Source: Streptomyces actuosus (GTDB lineage: Bacteria > Actinomycetota > Actinomycetes > Streptomycetales > Streptomycetaceae). From it: a stretch of 64,000 nucleotides of DNA. The notes under the pieces were generated by a model that worked only from the letters and a program-made list of their open reading frames with translations, was not told the DNA's origin and searched no databases. Below, piece by piece: positions 40,278 to 49,924 of this stretch. Each line of letters opens with the position of its first letter. Positions within the stretch are counted from its first letter, which is position 1. The position numbers were made by a program, and so were the translations under genes. Location of the stretch: contig NZ_JAFFZS010000010.1 in assembly GCF_016921115.1 (NCBI RefSeq), positions 153,442-217,441 of the forward strand. The letters run 5' to 3'.

Positions 40278-40312
40278 GGGCGCCGGAGCCCCCCGGGGGG
40301 ACTCCGGCGCCC
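40278..40312 (+). terminator. hisS terminator
   Basis: An 11-bp perfect stem (40278-40288 with 40302-40312) enclosing C6G6, located 15 bases after the hisS stop. Confidence 0.75.
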
Positions 40313-40527
40313 TCGCCGTTCGCGGCGCCCGGCCGGACGGGGCCCGCCGGTCGCGGACCTCCGCCGGGTGCGGCCCCTCACCGACCGCGTTCCCTGGCCG
40401 GATCCGATCGTCATGCCCCCTCCGCACGAACGTCCTTATGCGGAGCGAACGGTGCCCACACACACGCGTGCGGCACAATGGCCGGTGCCCGAAGAAGGTC
40501 CCTCCACCTACAGACGGAATCGGCGTG

Positions 40528-41187
40528 ATGAGCAAGACGACAGTCAAGGACGTCTCCACCGAGCCCGAACCGCAGCCGGCCGAGGCCGGGGTCCCGAGGA
40601 CGGCCGGCGGCAGCCGGGCCTTCGCGGTGCTGCTGCTGATCACCGGAGCCGCCGGGCTGCTCGCCGCGTGGGTCATCACGGTCGACAAGTTCAAGCTGAT
40701 GGAGGCCAAGCTCGAGGGCAAGACCTTCATCCCCGGGTGCAGCATCAACCCGATCGTCTCCTGCGGCAGCGTGATGGAGTCCAAGCAGGCGTCGGTCTTC
40801 GGCTTCCCCAACCCGATGCTCGGCCTCGTCGCCTACGGCATCGTCATCTGCGTCGGCATGAGCCTGCTCACCCGGGCCCGCTTCCCGCGCTGGTACTGGC
40901 TCACCTTCAACGCCGGCACCCTCTTCGGCGTCTCCTTCTGCGCCTGGCTGATGTTCCAGTCGCTGTACCGGATCAACGCGCTGTGCCTGTGGTGCTCGCT
41001 GGCCTGGGTCGCGACGATCATCATGTTCTGGTACGTGACCTCGTTCAACGTCCGCAACGGCTTCCTGCCCGCGCCGCGCTGGCTGAAGGGCTTCTTCGGC
41101 GAGTTCACCTGGGTGCTGCCCGTGCTGCACATCGGCATCATCGGCATGCTCATCCTGACCCGCTGGTGGGACTTCTGGACCAGCTGA
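40528..41187 (+). CDS. vitamin K epoxide reductase (VKOR) family protein
   Basis: Integral membrane thiol oxidoreductase expected to reoxidise a DsbA-like partner and pass electrons to menaquinone, supporting disulfide formation in exported proteins. The 219-residue product has about five membrane helices, the loop cysteines C71 and C79 (GCSINPIVSCG) and the quinone-side CLWC (C153, C156). No thioredoxin domain is fused. ATG at 40528 (alternative GTG at 40525). Confidence 0.93.
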   Translation: MSKTTVKDVSTEPEPQPAEAGVPRTAGGSRAFAVLLLITGAAGLLAAWVITVDKFKLMEAKLEGKTFIPGCSINPIVSCGSVMESKQASVFGFPNPMLGLVAYGIVICVGMSLLTRARFPRWYWLTFNAGTLFGVSFCAWLMFQSLYRINALCLWCSLAWVATIIMFWYVTSFNVRNGFLPAPRWLKGFFGEFTWVLPVLHIGIIGMLILTRWWDFWTS

Positions 41188-41231
41188 CGGCCTCCCGGGG
41201 GATTGTCGGTGCGGTGTTCTAGGGTTTCAGC

Positions 41232-42587
41232 GTGGAGCCCGATCTGTTCACCGCCGCCGCCGAAGACCGCCAGGAGAAGGACCCCGCTGCCAGTCCCCTG
41301 GCGGTCCGGATGCGCCCGCGCACCCTGGACGAGGTCGTCGGTCAGCAGCACCTGCTGAAGCCCGGCTCACCACTGCGCCGACTGGTCGGTGAGGGAGCCA
41401 AGGGCCCGGCCGGACCGTCCTCGGTGATCCTCTGGGGTCCCCCCGGCACCGGCAAGACGACCCTGGCGTACGTCGTCTCCAAGGCCACCAACAAGCGCTT
41501 CGTGGAGCTCTCGGCGATCACCGCAGGCGTCAAGGAGGTCCGTGCGGTCATCGACGGCGCCCGCCGCGCCAGCGGCGGCTACGGCCAGGAGACCGTCCTC
41601 TTCCTCGACGAGATCCACCGCTTCAGCAAGGCCCAGCAGGACTCCCTCCTCCCGGCGGTCGAGAACCGCTGGGTCACCCTGATCGCGGCCACCACGGAGA
41701 ACCCGTACTTCTCGGTGATCTCCCCGCTGCTCTCCCGCTCCCTCCTGCTCACTCTCGAACCCCTCACCGACGACGACGTCCGCGGCCTGCTCGGGCGGGC
41801 GCTGACCGACGAGCGCGGCCTGAAGGGCGCCGTCACGCTCCCCGAGGACACCGAGGAGCACCTGCTGCGCATCGCCGGCGGCGACGCCCGCCGCGCGCTC
41901 ACCGCGCTGGAGGCCGCCGCCGGGGCCGCCCTCGACAAGGGCGAGAGTCAGATCGCGCTCGGCACGCTGGAGGAGACCGTCGACCGCGCGGCGGTGACGT
42001 ACGACCGCGACGGCGACCAGCACTACGACGTCGCCAGCGCCCTGATCAAGTCCATCCGCGGCTCCGACGTCGACGCCGCCCTGCACTACCTGGCCCGCAT
42101 GATCGAGGCCGGCGAGGACCCCCGCTTCATCGCCCGCCGCCTGATGATCTCCGCCAGCGAGGACATCGGCCTCGCCGACCCGGGCGCCCTGCCGATCGCC
42201 GTCGCCGCCGCGCAGGCCGTCGCCATGATCGGGTTCCCCGAGGCCGCCCTCACCCTCAGCCACGCCACGATCGCCCTCGCCCTCGCCCCCAAGTCCAACG
42301 CCGCCACCACCGCGATCGGCGCCGCCCTGGACGACGTACGGAAGGGCGTGGCCGGACCGGTCCCGCCGCACCTGCGCGACGGGCACTACAAGGGCGCCGC
42401 CAAGCTCGGCCACGCCCAGGGGTACGTCTACCCGCACGACCTGCCGGAGGGCATCGCGGCCCAGCAGTACGCCCCGGACGCCCTCAAGGACCGCACGTAC
42501 TACACGCCCACCCGGCACGGTGCCGAGGCCCGGTACGCCGATGCCGTGGAGTGGACCCGGAGGCGACTCGGTCGCAGGCGGTCCTGA
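41232..42587 (+). CDS. rarA: replication-associated recombination protein A (RarA/MgsA)
   Basis: AAA+ ATPase of the clamp-loader clade acting at stalled replication forks. The 451-residue product has Walker [10 protein letters not shown], Walker [10 protein letters not shown], sensor ATTENPYF and the MgsA C-terminal tetramerisation region ([16 protein letters not shown]). GTG at 41232 has no ribosome binding site. TAGGGT at 41220-41225 ends 6 bases before the start, so the mRNA is probably leaderless. Confidence 0.95.
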   Translation: MEPDLFTAAAEDRQEKDPAASPLAVRMRPRTLDEVVGQQHLLKPGSPLRRLVGEGAKGPAGPSSVILWGPPGTGKTTLAYVVSKATNKRFVELSAITAGVKEVRAVIDGARRASGGYGQETVLFLDEIHRFSKAQQDSLLPAVENRWVTLIAATTENPYFSVISPLLSRSLLLTLEPLTDDDVRGLLGRALTDERGLKGAVTLPEDTEEHLLRIAGGDARRALTALEAAAGAALDKGESQIALGTLEETVDRAAVTYDRDGDQHYDVASALIKSIRGSDVDAALHYLARMIEAGEDPRFIARRLMISASEDIGLADPGALPIAVAAAQAVAMIGFPEAALTLSHATIALALAPKSNAATTAIGAALDDVRKGVAGPVPPHLRDGHYKGAAKLGHAQGYVYPHDLPEGIAAQQYAPDALKDRTYYTPTRHGAEARYADAVEWTRRRLGRRRS

Positions 42588-42878
42588 CCGGCCTGTAGAC
42601 TTGCCCGAAGTGCCGAGTCCCGTGCCGTCAGAACGGGACGACCGGCCGGAGCCCCCCGTGGGTTCCAGGAGCGTCGCGCACCGTCGACCGGTGTCGCGGG
42701 CAGCCCACCACCACCCGGAGTTCCGGGAGCGGTCGGTGGGCCACTCGCGTGCTGCACGTATGTGCCCAGACCAGGGGAGCGGCTGCCCGGCAGGTCCCGA
42801 GTGGACCCGGCGGGATTCCCCGGCTGCGGATGCGACCTCCCTCGACTCTGACAAGCCGGAACAAGGAAATGAGAGACA
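42588..42878 (+). promoter_or_regulatory. rpsD promoter and long leader
   Basis: TAGACT at 42596-42601 is a good -10, so the rpsD mRNA would carry a leader of about 270 bases with several inverted repeats. S4 autoregulates its operon through mRNA structure in other bacteria. Whether this leader is an S4 site is inference; I could not match a specific motif. Confidence 0.4.
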
Positions 42879-43493
42879 GTGGCGAACCAGTCCCGCCCCA
42901 AGGTCAAGAAGTCGCGTGCCCTCGGCATCGCGCTGACGCCGAAGGCCGTCAAGTACTTCGAGGCCCGTCCCTACCCGCCGGGTGAGCACGGCCGTGGCCG
43001 CAAGCAGAACTCGGACTACAAGGTCCGTCTGCTGGAGAAGCAGCGTCTGCGCGCGCAGTACGACATCTCCGAGCGCCAGCTGGTCCGCGCCTACGACCGC
43101 GCCTCCAAGGTGCAGGGCAAGACCGGTGAGGCCCTGATCGTGGAGCTGGAGAAGCGCCTCGACGCGCTGGTCCTGCGTTCGGGCATCGCCCGCACGATCT
43201 ACCAGGCCCGCCAGATGGTCGTCCACGGCCACATCCAGGTGAACGGCAAGAAGGTCGACAAGCCGTCCTTCGTCGTCCGTCCCGACGATGTCGTCCAGGT
43301 CCGCGACCGCAGCAAGGACAAGACGCTCTTCCAGATCGCCCGTGAGGGTGGCTTCGCCCCGGACGGCGAGACCCCGCGCTACCTGCAGGTGAACCTCAAG
43401 GCCCTGGCGTTCCGCCTGGACCGCGAGCCGAACCGCAAGGAGATCCCGGTGATCTGCGACGAGCAGCTCGTCGTCGAGTACTACGCCCGCTGA
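42879..43493 (+). CDS. rpsD: 30S ribosomal protein S4
   Basis: Primary 16S rRNA-binding protein and assembly initiator. The 204-residue product has the S4 RNA-binding domain (LDALVLRSGIARTIYQARQMVVHGHI). It lacks the Cys cluster of the zinc-containing S4 form, so it is the C-minus type. GTG at 42879 behind AAGGAA. It stands outside the large ribosomal operons. It ends 23 bases from a convergent gene with no hairpin between. Confidence 0.97.
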   Translation: MANQSRPKVKKSRALGIALTPKAVKYFEARPYPPGEHGRGRKQNSDYKVRLLEKQRLRAQYDISERQLVRAYDRASKVQGKTGEALIVELEKRLDALVLRSGIARTIYQARQMVVHGHIQVNGKKVDKPSFVVRPDDVVQVRDRSKDKTLFQIAREGGFAPDGETPRYLQVNLKALAFRLDREPNRKEIPVICDEQLVVEYYAR

Positions 43494-43516
43494 CCCCAGC
43501 AGGCGCCGGTACCACC

Positions 43517-45715
43517 TCAGCCCGCCGTCTCCCCGCCCTCCCGGGCGCGGAAGGCGGCGGGTTCGCGCGTTCCGGCACCGCCGCGGCCGCGCGACCCGCG
43601 CGGTGCGGGCAGCCCGTCGAGGGACCGCCCCCACCCCAGCGCCCGGGCGACGGCCGCTTCCCTCCCCAGCAGCCGGCCGCGCCCCGCGCACTCCTCGTAC
43701 CGTTCGTCGCCGAGTGCGTCCCGGGCCGCGGTCTCGCACAGCTCGTGCGGGGCGTTGAAGTGGGCCGAGCCGAACAGCGGCAGCCCCACCGACGGCCAGA
43801 TGCGGCTCGCCGCACCCTGCAGGACGGCGGCCTCCACGGGATCGCCCTCCGCCACCGTCACCAGGGCCAGCAGTTCCACGGCCAGCACCGAGCCGAGCAG
43901 GTCGTGGAAGCCGTGCGCGTCGGACAGGCACGCACTGAGCAGAGTGCGGGCGCGTGCCAGGTCGCCCTCGGCCCAGGCCGCGTACCCCAGCACGAACAGG
44001 GCGTACGCCCGCGCCCACCGCTCCCCGTGGTCGTCGCACGTCCGGCGGACGTCCTCGCACAACCGCACCGCCTCCGGCAGGTCCCCCAGGAATGCCCGCG
44101 CCATCGCCAGTTCGACCTGCCCCATGAGCACGTTGCTGTTCAGTTCGCCGATCTCCCGGTACCGCTCCAGCGCCGAGCGCAGCAGCGTCTCCGCACGGGC
44201 CATGTCGTCGCGAACCAGCGCGAGGCAGCCGGAGCGGTGCTCGGCGTACGCGACCGCGGCAGCGTTGGCGAAGCGCTCCGCCCCGTCCCGGCACGCGGTG
44301 AGGGCGGCCAGCGCGGGGGCCGTGTCGCCCTGCAGGATCGCCACGTAGCCCAGCACCCACAGCGCCTTCAACCGGGACTGCTCGTTCGCCGTCCGCTCCG
44401 CCTCCACGGCGACGCTGCGCTCCAGCCAGTGGCGTCCCTCCGGCAGCCGTCCGCAGCCCACCCACACGAACCACAGCGAACCCGCCAGGTACTGGCCCAG
44501 ATGCGCCCCACCCGGCTCCGACAGGCAGTGCTCCAGTGCGCTCCGCAGGTTCGGCAGTTCCGTCTCGACGCGCGCGGCGACCTCGGCCTGCCGGGGCGAG
44601 AACCAGTCCAGCTCGCACCAGGTGGCCAGACCGACGTACCAGTCGCGGTGCCGCCGCCTCAGCCGCGGCGCGTCACCGGTGGCCTCCAGCCAGTCGGCGC
44701 CGTACGCCCGGATCGTGTCCAGCATGCGGTAGCGCACGCCCGCCGGGGAGCCGACGCGGGTGACCACCGACTGGGCGATCAGCTCGGCCAGCACCTCCAG
44801 TACGTCCTCGGCGTGGAGCCCGTGCCCACTGCACACGTACTCCACGGCCTCCAGGTCGAACTGCCCGGCGAACACCGACAGGCGGGCCCACAGCATCCGC
44901 TCCGCCGGGGTGCACAGCTCATGGCTCCAGCCGATCGCCGTGCGCAGCGCCCGATGGCGCGGCAGGGCGTCCCGCACCCCGCCCGCCAGCAGCCGGAACC
45001 GGTCGTCGACCCGCTCCAGCAACTGCCGCGGCGACAGGGCCCGCAGCCGCCCCGCCGCCAGCTCGACCGCCAGCGGGATCCCGTCCAGGCGCCGGCACAA
45101 CTCGCGTACCTCCGCGTCGTCGGTGACCGTCACCCCCTGTCCGCAGGCCCGTTCGGCGAACAGCTCCACCGCCTCGTCCTCGGAGAGCGGTGCGAGCGGG
45201 AACAGCCGCTCGCCCGCCAGCCGCAGCGGACGCCGCCCCACGGCCAGTACCCTCAGCTCGGGCAGCCGGCTCAGCAGATCCGCCACCAGCTCCGCGCACG
45301 CCTGCGCCAGATGCTCGAACCCGTCGACGATCAGCAGCAGTTCACGGCCGGCCAGATGCGCGCGCAGCGTCTCGCGGGGGTGACGGGCGGTCTGGTCGGT
45401 CAACCCCAGCGCCTCCACGACCGCGTGGTCGACGAACTCCGGGTCGCGCAGCGGCGCCAGCTCCACCCTTCTGAAGCCCCCCGACGCCGCCCGCCCGGAG
45501 GAGTCCTTCCCGCCCGCCCGCGTCCCCCAGGCTGCGGCGGCCCTCGCCGCCAGGCGCGACTTGCCGATCCCGCCGGGCCCGGTGACGGTCACCAGCCGCG
45601 CCGCGTCCAGGGCACGGGCCAGTGCGCGCAGTTCGGCCGACCGCCCCACGAACGCGTCGGGTTCCCGGGGCAGGCCGCCGTCCGGGGCGGCACCGCAGGG
45701 CTGATGATCTCGCAT
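43517..45715 (-). CDS. STAND ATPase with TPR region, no DNA-binding domain
   Basis: Product of 732 residues resembling the ATPase and TPR part of AfsR/LuxR-type regulators. The chain opens with EPDAFVGRSAELRALARAL, then Walker A GPGGIGKS (about 46-53), Walker B LLLIVDGFEHL and GRRPLRLAGERLFPL. A winged-helix and helical region follow, then TPR-like repeats to the end. No OmpR, BTAD or LuxR helix-turn-helix is visible at either end; the chain stops at a degenerate ARALGWG. ATG at 45715 with a promoter so close that the mRNA is nearly leaderless. It may sense a ligand or act through a partner. Confidence 0.82.
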   Translation of the reverse strand: MRDHQPCGAAPDGGLPREPDAFVGRSAELRALARALDAARLVTVTGPGGIGKSRLAARAAAAWGTRAGGKDSSGRAASGGFRRVELAPLRDPEFVDHAVVEALGLTDQTARHPRETLRAHLAGRELLLIVDGFEHLAQACAELVADLLSRLPELRVLAVGRRPLRLAGERLFPLAPLSEDEAVELFAERACGQGVTVTDDAEVRELCRRLDGIPLAVELAAGRLRALSPRQLLERVDDRFRLLAGGVRDALPRHRALRTAIGWSHELCTPAERMLWARLSVFAGQFDLEAVEYVCSGHGLHAEDVLEVLAELIAQSVVTRVGSPAGVRYRMLDTIRAYGADWLEATGDAPRLRRRHRDWYVGLATWCELDWFSPRQAEVAARVETELPNLRSALEHCLSEPGGAHLGQYLAGSLWFVWVGCGRLPEGRHWLERSVAVEAERTANEQSRLKALWVLGYVAILQGDTAPALAALTACRDGAERFANAAAVAYAEHRSGCLALVRDDMARAETLLRSALERYREIGELNSNVLMGQVELAMARAFLGDLPEAVRLCEDVRRTCDDHGERWARAYALFVLGYAAWAEGDLARARTLLSACLSDAHGFHDLLGSVLAVELLALVTVAEGDPVEAAVLQGAASRIWPSVGLPLFGSAHFNAPHELCETAARDALGDERYEECAGRGRLLGREAAVARALGWGRSLDGLPAPRGSRGRGGAGTREPAAFRAREGGETAG

Positions 45716-45716
45716 G

Positions 45717-45754
45717 GAACACGGAGCGTACTGAGCTGTGTTCAGTCCGTACAA
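45717..45754 (-). promoter_or_regulatory. promoter with operator-like repeat of the STAND gene
   Basis: On the minus strand TTGTAC (45754-45749), an 18-base spacer and TACGCT (45730-45725) form a promoter ending 9 bases before the ATG. GAACAC (45717-45722) and GTGTTC (45738-45743) form an inverted repeat around the -10, suggesting an operator. Confidence 0.5.
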
Positions 45755-45874
45755 TCGGCTCCGCCGCTCCTGCCGCCCCCCCATCAATCCGGTACGGAGC
45801 CGCCGCCGTGTCGCGATAGGCTCGGGCCACTGTTTTTCGATGTTCAGGCACGTTTCAGGGAGCGGGTGCACACG

Positions 45875-46303
45875 GTGTCGGGTGGAGAGGTTGCCGGGAT
45901 TCTGGTGGCCGTCTTCTGGGCGATCCTGGTCTCCTTCCTCGCGGTGGCGCTCGCGAGGCTGGCCCAGACGCTCAGGGCGACCACCAAGCTCGTGGCGGAC
46001 GTGACCGACCAGGCCGTCCCCCTGCTCTCCGACGCCTCCGTGGCGGTCCGCTCCGCGCAGACCCAGATCGACCGGGTCGACGCGATCGCCTCGGACGTCC
46101 AGGAGGTCACCTCGAACGCCAACGCGCTGTCCACGACCGTGGCCTCCACCTTCGGCGGGCCCCTGGTCAAGGTGGCGGCGTTCGGCTACGGCGTGCGCCG
46201 CGCCCTCGGCGGGCGCAAGGAGGACGTGCCCGCCAAGTCGCCGCGGCGTACCGTGATCGTGGGCCGCACCGTCCCGCCCTCCCGGCGGGGCAAGCGGAAG
46301 TGA
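45875..46303 (+). CDS. DUF948 membrane-anchored protein
   Basis: Product of 142 residues. An N-terminal membrane helix (about 5-27) is followed by an amphipathic helical region typical of DUF948, then a basic tail. Function unknown; such proteins are thought to be envelope- or septum-associated. GTG at 45875 is used (AGGGAG 12 bases upstream); a GTG at 45866 is in frame. TAGGCT at 45827-45832 may be its -10. It starts a run into alaS and mltG. Confidence 0.8.
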   Translation: MSGGEVAGILVAVFWAILVSFLAVALARLAQTLRATTKLVADVTDQAVPLLSDASVAVRSAQTQIDRVDAIASDVQEVTSNANALSTTVASTFGGPLVKVAAFGYGVRRALGGRKEDVPAKSPRRTVIVGRTVPPSRRGKRK

Positions 46304-46319
46304 GGACTGAGACCGAGCG

Positions 46320-46667
46320 ATGTTCCGCCGTACGTTCTGGTTCAGCACGGGTGTCGCCGCCGGTGTGTGGGCCACCACCAAGGTCAACCGCAAGCTGAGG
46401 CAGCTCACGCCCGAGAGCCTGGCCGCCACCGCGGCCGACAAGGCGCTCGACGCCGGCCACCGGCTCAAGGACAAGGCAGTGGGCTTCGCCCTCGACGTCC
46501 GCGACAACATGGCCCAGCGGGAGGCCGAGCTCCAGGAGGCACTCGGCATCGACGGGAAGCCCTTGCCCGCACCCCGGCGGCACGCCGCCATCGAGAACCA
46601 CGACACGCAGAAGACCTATGTCGTCGAGACCACGACGTACCCGTACAACCGGAATGAGGACCACTGA
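46320..46667 (+). CDS. small conserved actinobacterial protein (DUF6167-like)
   Basis: Product of 115 residues beginning [26 protein letters not shown], a short hydrophobic segment that may anchor it. A helical region with [13 protein letters not shown] follows and a polar tail ends the chain. Function unknown. The stop overlaps the alaS start (TGATG), so it is co-translated with alaS. Confidence 0.8.
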   Translation: MFRRTFWFSTGVAAGVWATTKVNRKLRQLTPESLAATAADKALDAGHRLKDKAVGFALDVRDNMAQREAELQEALGIDGKPLPAPRRHAAIENHDTQKTYVVETTTYPYNRNEDH

Positions 46668-49339
46668 TGGAGTCGGCTGAGATCCGCCGTCGCTGGCTGA
46701 GCTTCTTCGAGGAGCGCGGGCACACCGTCGTCCCTTCGGCGTCGCTCATCGCGGACGACCCGACTCTGCTTCTCGTCCCCGCCGGCATGGTGCCCTTCAA
46801 GCCCTACTTCCTGGGCGAGGTCAAGCCGCCGTTCCCGCGCGCCACCAGCGTGCAGAAGTGCGTGCGCACGCCCGACATCGAAGAGGTCGGCAAGACCACG
46901 CGGCACGGCACCTTCTTCCAGATGTGCGGCAACTTCTCCTTCGGCGACTACTTCAAGGAGGGCGCCATCAAGCTCGCCTGGGAGTTGCTCACCGAGCCCC
47001 AGGACAAGGGCGGTTACGGTCTCGACCCCGAGCGCCTGTGGATCACCGTCTACCAGGACGACGACGAGGCCGAGCAGATCTGGCACGAGGTCGTCGGCGT
47101 GCCCAAGGAGCGCATCCAGCGCCTGGGCATGAAGGACAACTTCTGGTCCATGGGCGTGCCCGGCCCGTGCGGCCCCTGCTCCGAGATCAATTACGACCGC
47201 GGTCCCGAGTTCGGCGCCGAGGGCGGCCCCGCCGTCAACGACGAGCGGTACGTGGAGATCTGGAACCTCGTCTTCATGCAGTTCGAGCGCGGCGAGGGCC
47301 TCGGCAAGGACAACTTCGAGATCCTCGGCGACCTGCCGAGCAAGAACATCGACACGGGCCTCGGCCTGGAGCGCCTCGCCATGATTCTGCAGGGCGTGCA
47401 GAACATGTACGAGATCGACACCTCCATGGCCGTCATCGACAGGGCCACCGAGCTGACCGGCGTCCGCTACGGCGACGCCCACGGCTCGGACGTCTCCCTG
47501 CGCGTGGTCACCGACCACATGCGCACCGCCACCATGCTCATCGGGGACGGCGTGACGCCGGGCAACGAGGGCCGCGGCTACGTGCTGCGCCGCATCATGC
47601 GCCGCGCCATCCGCAACATGCGCCTGCTGGGCGCCACCGGCCCGGTCGTCAAGGACCTCATCGACGTCGTCATCGGCATGATGGGCCGGCAGTACCCCGA
47701 GCTCCTCACCGACCGCGAGCGCATCGAGAAGGTCGCCCTCGCCGAGGAGGCCGCCTTCCTCAAGACGCTGAAGGCCGGCACGAACATCCTCGACACCGCC
47801 GTCACCGAGACCAAGGCCTCCGGCGGCACCGTCCTGCCCGGCGACAAGGCGTTCCTGCTCCACGACACCTGGGGCTTCCCGATCGACCTCACCCTGGAGA
47901 TGGCCGCCGAGCAGGGCCTGTCCGTGGACGAGGACGGCTTCCGCCGCCTGATGAAGGAGCAGCGGGAGCGGGCCAAGGCCGACGCCCAGGCCAAGAAGAC
48001 CGGCCACGCCGACCTCGGCGCCTACCGCGAGATCGCGGACGCCGCCGGCGAGACCGACTTCATCGGCTACGGCGACACCGAGGGCGAGTCGACGGTCGTC
48101 GGCATCCTGGTCGACGGCGTGTCCTCGCCCGCCGCCACCGAGGGCGACGAGGTCGAGATCGTCCTCGACCGCACCCCGTTCTACGCCGAGGGCGGCGGCC
48201 AGATCGGCGACACCGGGAAGATCAGGGCCGACTCCGGTGCCGTCATCGAGATCCGCGACTGCCAGAAGCCGGTGCCGGGCGTCTACGTCCACAAGGGCGT
48301 CGTCCAGGTCGGGGAGGTCACCGTCGGCGCCAAGGCCCACGCCTCGATCGACTCCCGCCGCCGCAAGGCCATCGCCCGCGCCCACTCGGCCACCCACCTC
48401 ACCCACCAGGCCCTGCGCGACGCCCTCGGCCCGACGGCCGCCCAGGCCGGTTCCGAGAACCAGCCCGGCCGCTTCCGCTTCGACTTCGGCTCGCCGTCCG
48501 CCGTGCCGACGGCCGTGATGACCGACGTCGAGCAGAAGATCAACGAGGTGCTCGCCCGCGACCTCGACGTCACCGCCGAGGTCATGGGCATCGACGACGC
48601 CAGGAAGCAGGGCGCCATCGCCGAGTTCGGCGAGAAGTACGGCGAGCGGGTCCGCGTCGTGACCATCGGCGACTTCTCCAAGGAGCTGTGCGGTGGCACC
48701 CACGTGCACAACACCGCCCAGCTGGGTCTGGTGAAGCTGCTCGGCGAGTCCTCCATCGGCTCGGGCGTCCGCCGCATCGAGGCCCTGGTCGGTGTGGACG
48801 CCTACACCTTCCTCGCCCGTGAGCACACGGTCGTCAACCAGCTGACCGAGCTGCTCAAGGGCCGCCCGGAGGAACTGCCCGAGAAGATCTCCGGCATGCT
48901 CGCCAAGCTGAAGGACGCCGAGAAGGAGATCGAGCGGTTCCGCGCCGAGAAGGTGCTCCAGGCCGCCGCCGGTCTGGCGGAGTCCGCCAAGGACGTGCAG
49001 GGTGTCGCCCTGGTCGCCGGCCAGGTCCCGGACGGCACCACCCCGGACGACCTGCGCAAGCTGGTCCTCGACGTGCGCGGCCGCATCCAGGGCGGACGCG
49101 CCGCAGTGGTGGCCCTCTTCGCCGTGAACAACGGCAAGCCGCTGACGGTCATCGCCACCAACGAGGCCGCCCGCGAGCGCGGCCTGAAGGCCGGTGACCT
49201 GGTCCGTACCGCTGCCAAGACCCTCGGCGGCGGTGGTGGCGGCAAGCCGGACGTCGCCCAGGGCGGCGGTCAGAACCCGGCCGCCGTCGGCGACGCCGTC
49301 GGCGCCGTCGAGCGGCTCGTGGCGGAAACGGCCAAGTGA
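46667..49339 (+). CDS. alaS: alanyl-tRNA synthetase
   Basis: Charges tRNA-Ala and edits mischarged Ser/Gly. The 890-residue product has the class II core ([27 protein letters not shown]), the editing domain with HSATH and CGGTH zinc ligands, and the C-terminal C-Ala domain. The ATG at 46667 overlaps the preceding stop, with GAGGA 6 bases upstream. ruvX starts in its stop codon. Confidence 0.98.
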   Translation: MESAEIRRRWLSFFEERGHTVVPSASLIADDPTLLLVPAGMVPFKPYFLGEVKPPFPRATSVQKCVRTPDIEEVGKTTRHGTFFQMCGNFSFGDYFKEGAIKLAWELLTEPQDKGGYGLDPERLWITVYQDDDEAEQIWHEVVGVPKERIQRLGMKDNFWSMGVPGPCGPCSEINYDRGPEFGAEGGPAVNDERYVEIWNLVFMQFERGEGLGKDNFEILGDLPSKNIDTGLGLERLAMILQGVQNMYEIDTSMAVIDRATELTGVRYGDAHGSDVSLRVVTDHMRTATMLIGDGVTPGNEGRGYVLRRIMRRAIRNMRLLGATGPVVKDLIDVVIGMMGRQYPELLTDRERIEKVALAEEAAFLKTLKAGTNILDTAVTETKASGGTVLPGDKAFLLHDTWGFPIDLTLEMAAEQGLSVDEDGFRRLMKEQRERAKADAQAKKTGHADLGAYREIADAAGETDFIGYGDTEGESTVVGILVDGVSSPAATEGDEVEIVLDRTPFYAEGGGQIGDTGKIRADSGAVIEIRDCQKPVPGVYVHKGVVQVGEVTVGAKAHASIDSRRRKAIARAHSATHLTHQALRDALGPTAAQAGSENQPGRFRFDFGSPSAVPTAVMTDVEQKINEVLARDLDVTAEVMGIDDARKQGAIAEFGEKYGERVRVVTIGDFSKELCGGTHVHNTAQLGLVKLLGESSIGSGVRRIEALVGVDAYTFLAREHTVVNQLTELLKGRPEELPEKISGMLAKLKDAEKEIERFRAEKVLQAAAGLAESAKDVQGVALVAGQVPDGTTPDDLRKLVLDVRGRIQGGRAAVVALFAVNNGKPLTVIATNEAARERGLKAGDLVRTAAKTLGGGGGGKPDVAQGGGQNPAAVGDAVGAVERLVAETAK

Positions 49340-49803
49340 TGCGCCGAGGCCGCCGACTCGCGATCGACGTCGGGGACGCCCGGATCGGGGTCGCCTCGTG
49401 CGACCCCGACGGGATCCTCGCCACCCCGGTGGAGACGGTGCCCGGCCGGGACGTCCCGGCCGCCCACCGCCGGCTGCGTCAGTTGGTGGAGGAGTACGAG
49501 CCGATCGAGGTCGTCGTCGGGCTCCCTCGCTCCCTCAAGGGGGGCGAGGGCCCCGCCGCCGTCAAGGTTCGGGGCTTCGCCCAGGAGCTCGCCCGCACGG
49601 TCGCGCCCGTTCCGGTGCGGCTCGTCGACGAGCGGATGACGACCGTCACGGCAGGTCAGGGGCTGCGTGCCTCGGGTGTGAAGGCCAAGAAGGGCCGGTC
49701 GGTGATCGACCAGGCGGCGGCCGTGATCATCCTCCAGCAGGCGCTCGAATCCGAACGGGTGTCAGGCACAGCACCCGGCGAGGGCGTCGAAGTGGTCACC
49801 TGA
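49339..49803 (+). CDS. ruvX: RuvX/YqgF family protein (putative Holliday junction resolvase, pre-16S rRNA nuclease)
   Basis: RNase H-fold protein of 154 residues with [13 protein letters not shown] (first Asp), [10 protein letters not shown] and VDERMTTV. In E. coli the homologue matures the 16S rRNA 5' end; a resolvase role has also been proposed. The ATG at 49339 shares a base with the alaS stop; a GTG at 49336 is in frame. Neighbouring alaS and mltG is the common bacterial arrangement. Confidence 0.93.
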   Translation: MRRGRRLAIDVGDARIGVASCDPDGILATPVETVPGRDVPAAHRRLRQLVEEYEPIEVVVGLPRSLKGGEGPAAVKVRGFAQELARTVAPVPVRLVDERMTTVTAGQGLRASGVKAKKGRSVIDQAAAVIILQQALESERVSGTAPGEGVEVVT

Positions 49804-49924
49804 TCGCGATACGGTAACGTTCCGCGCGATGCGGCGGTGTTCGAACAGCCGCCGCACAGAGAGAGGCGGAGCCGGAGCCGGCCCCAGAGCCGTGTGACCG
49901 CCGCCTCGCGGCTCTAGGGGATCG

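Noticed and set aside
46616..48826. 736-codon frame antisense to alaS
   Set aside because: His/Asp/Gly/Leu-rich antisense composition and no motif. alaS on the plus strand is unambiguous.
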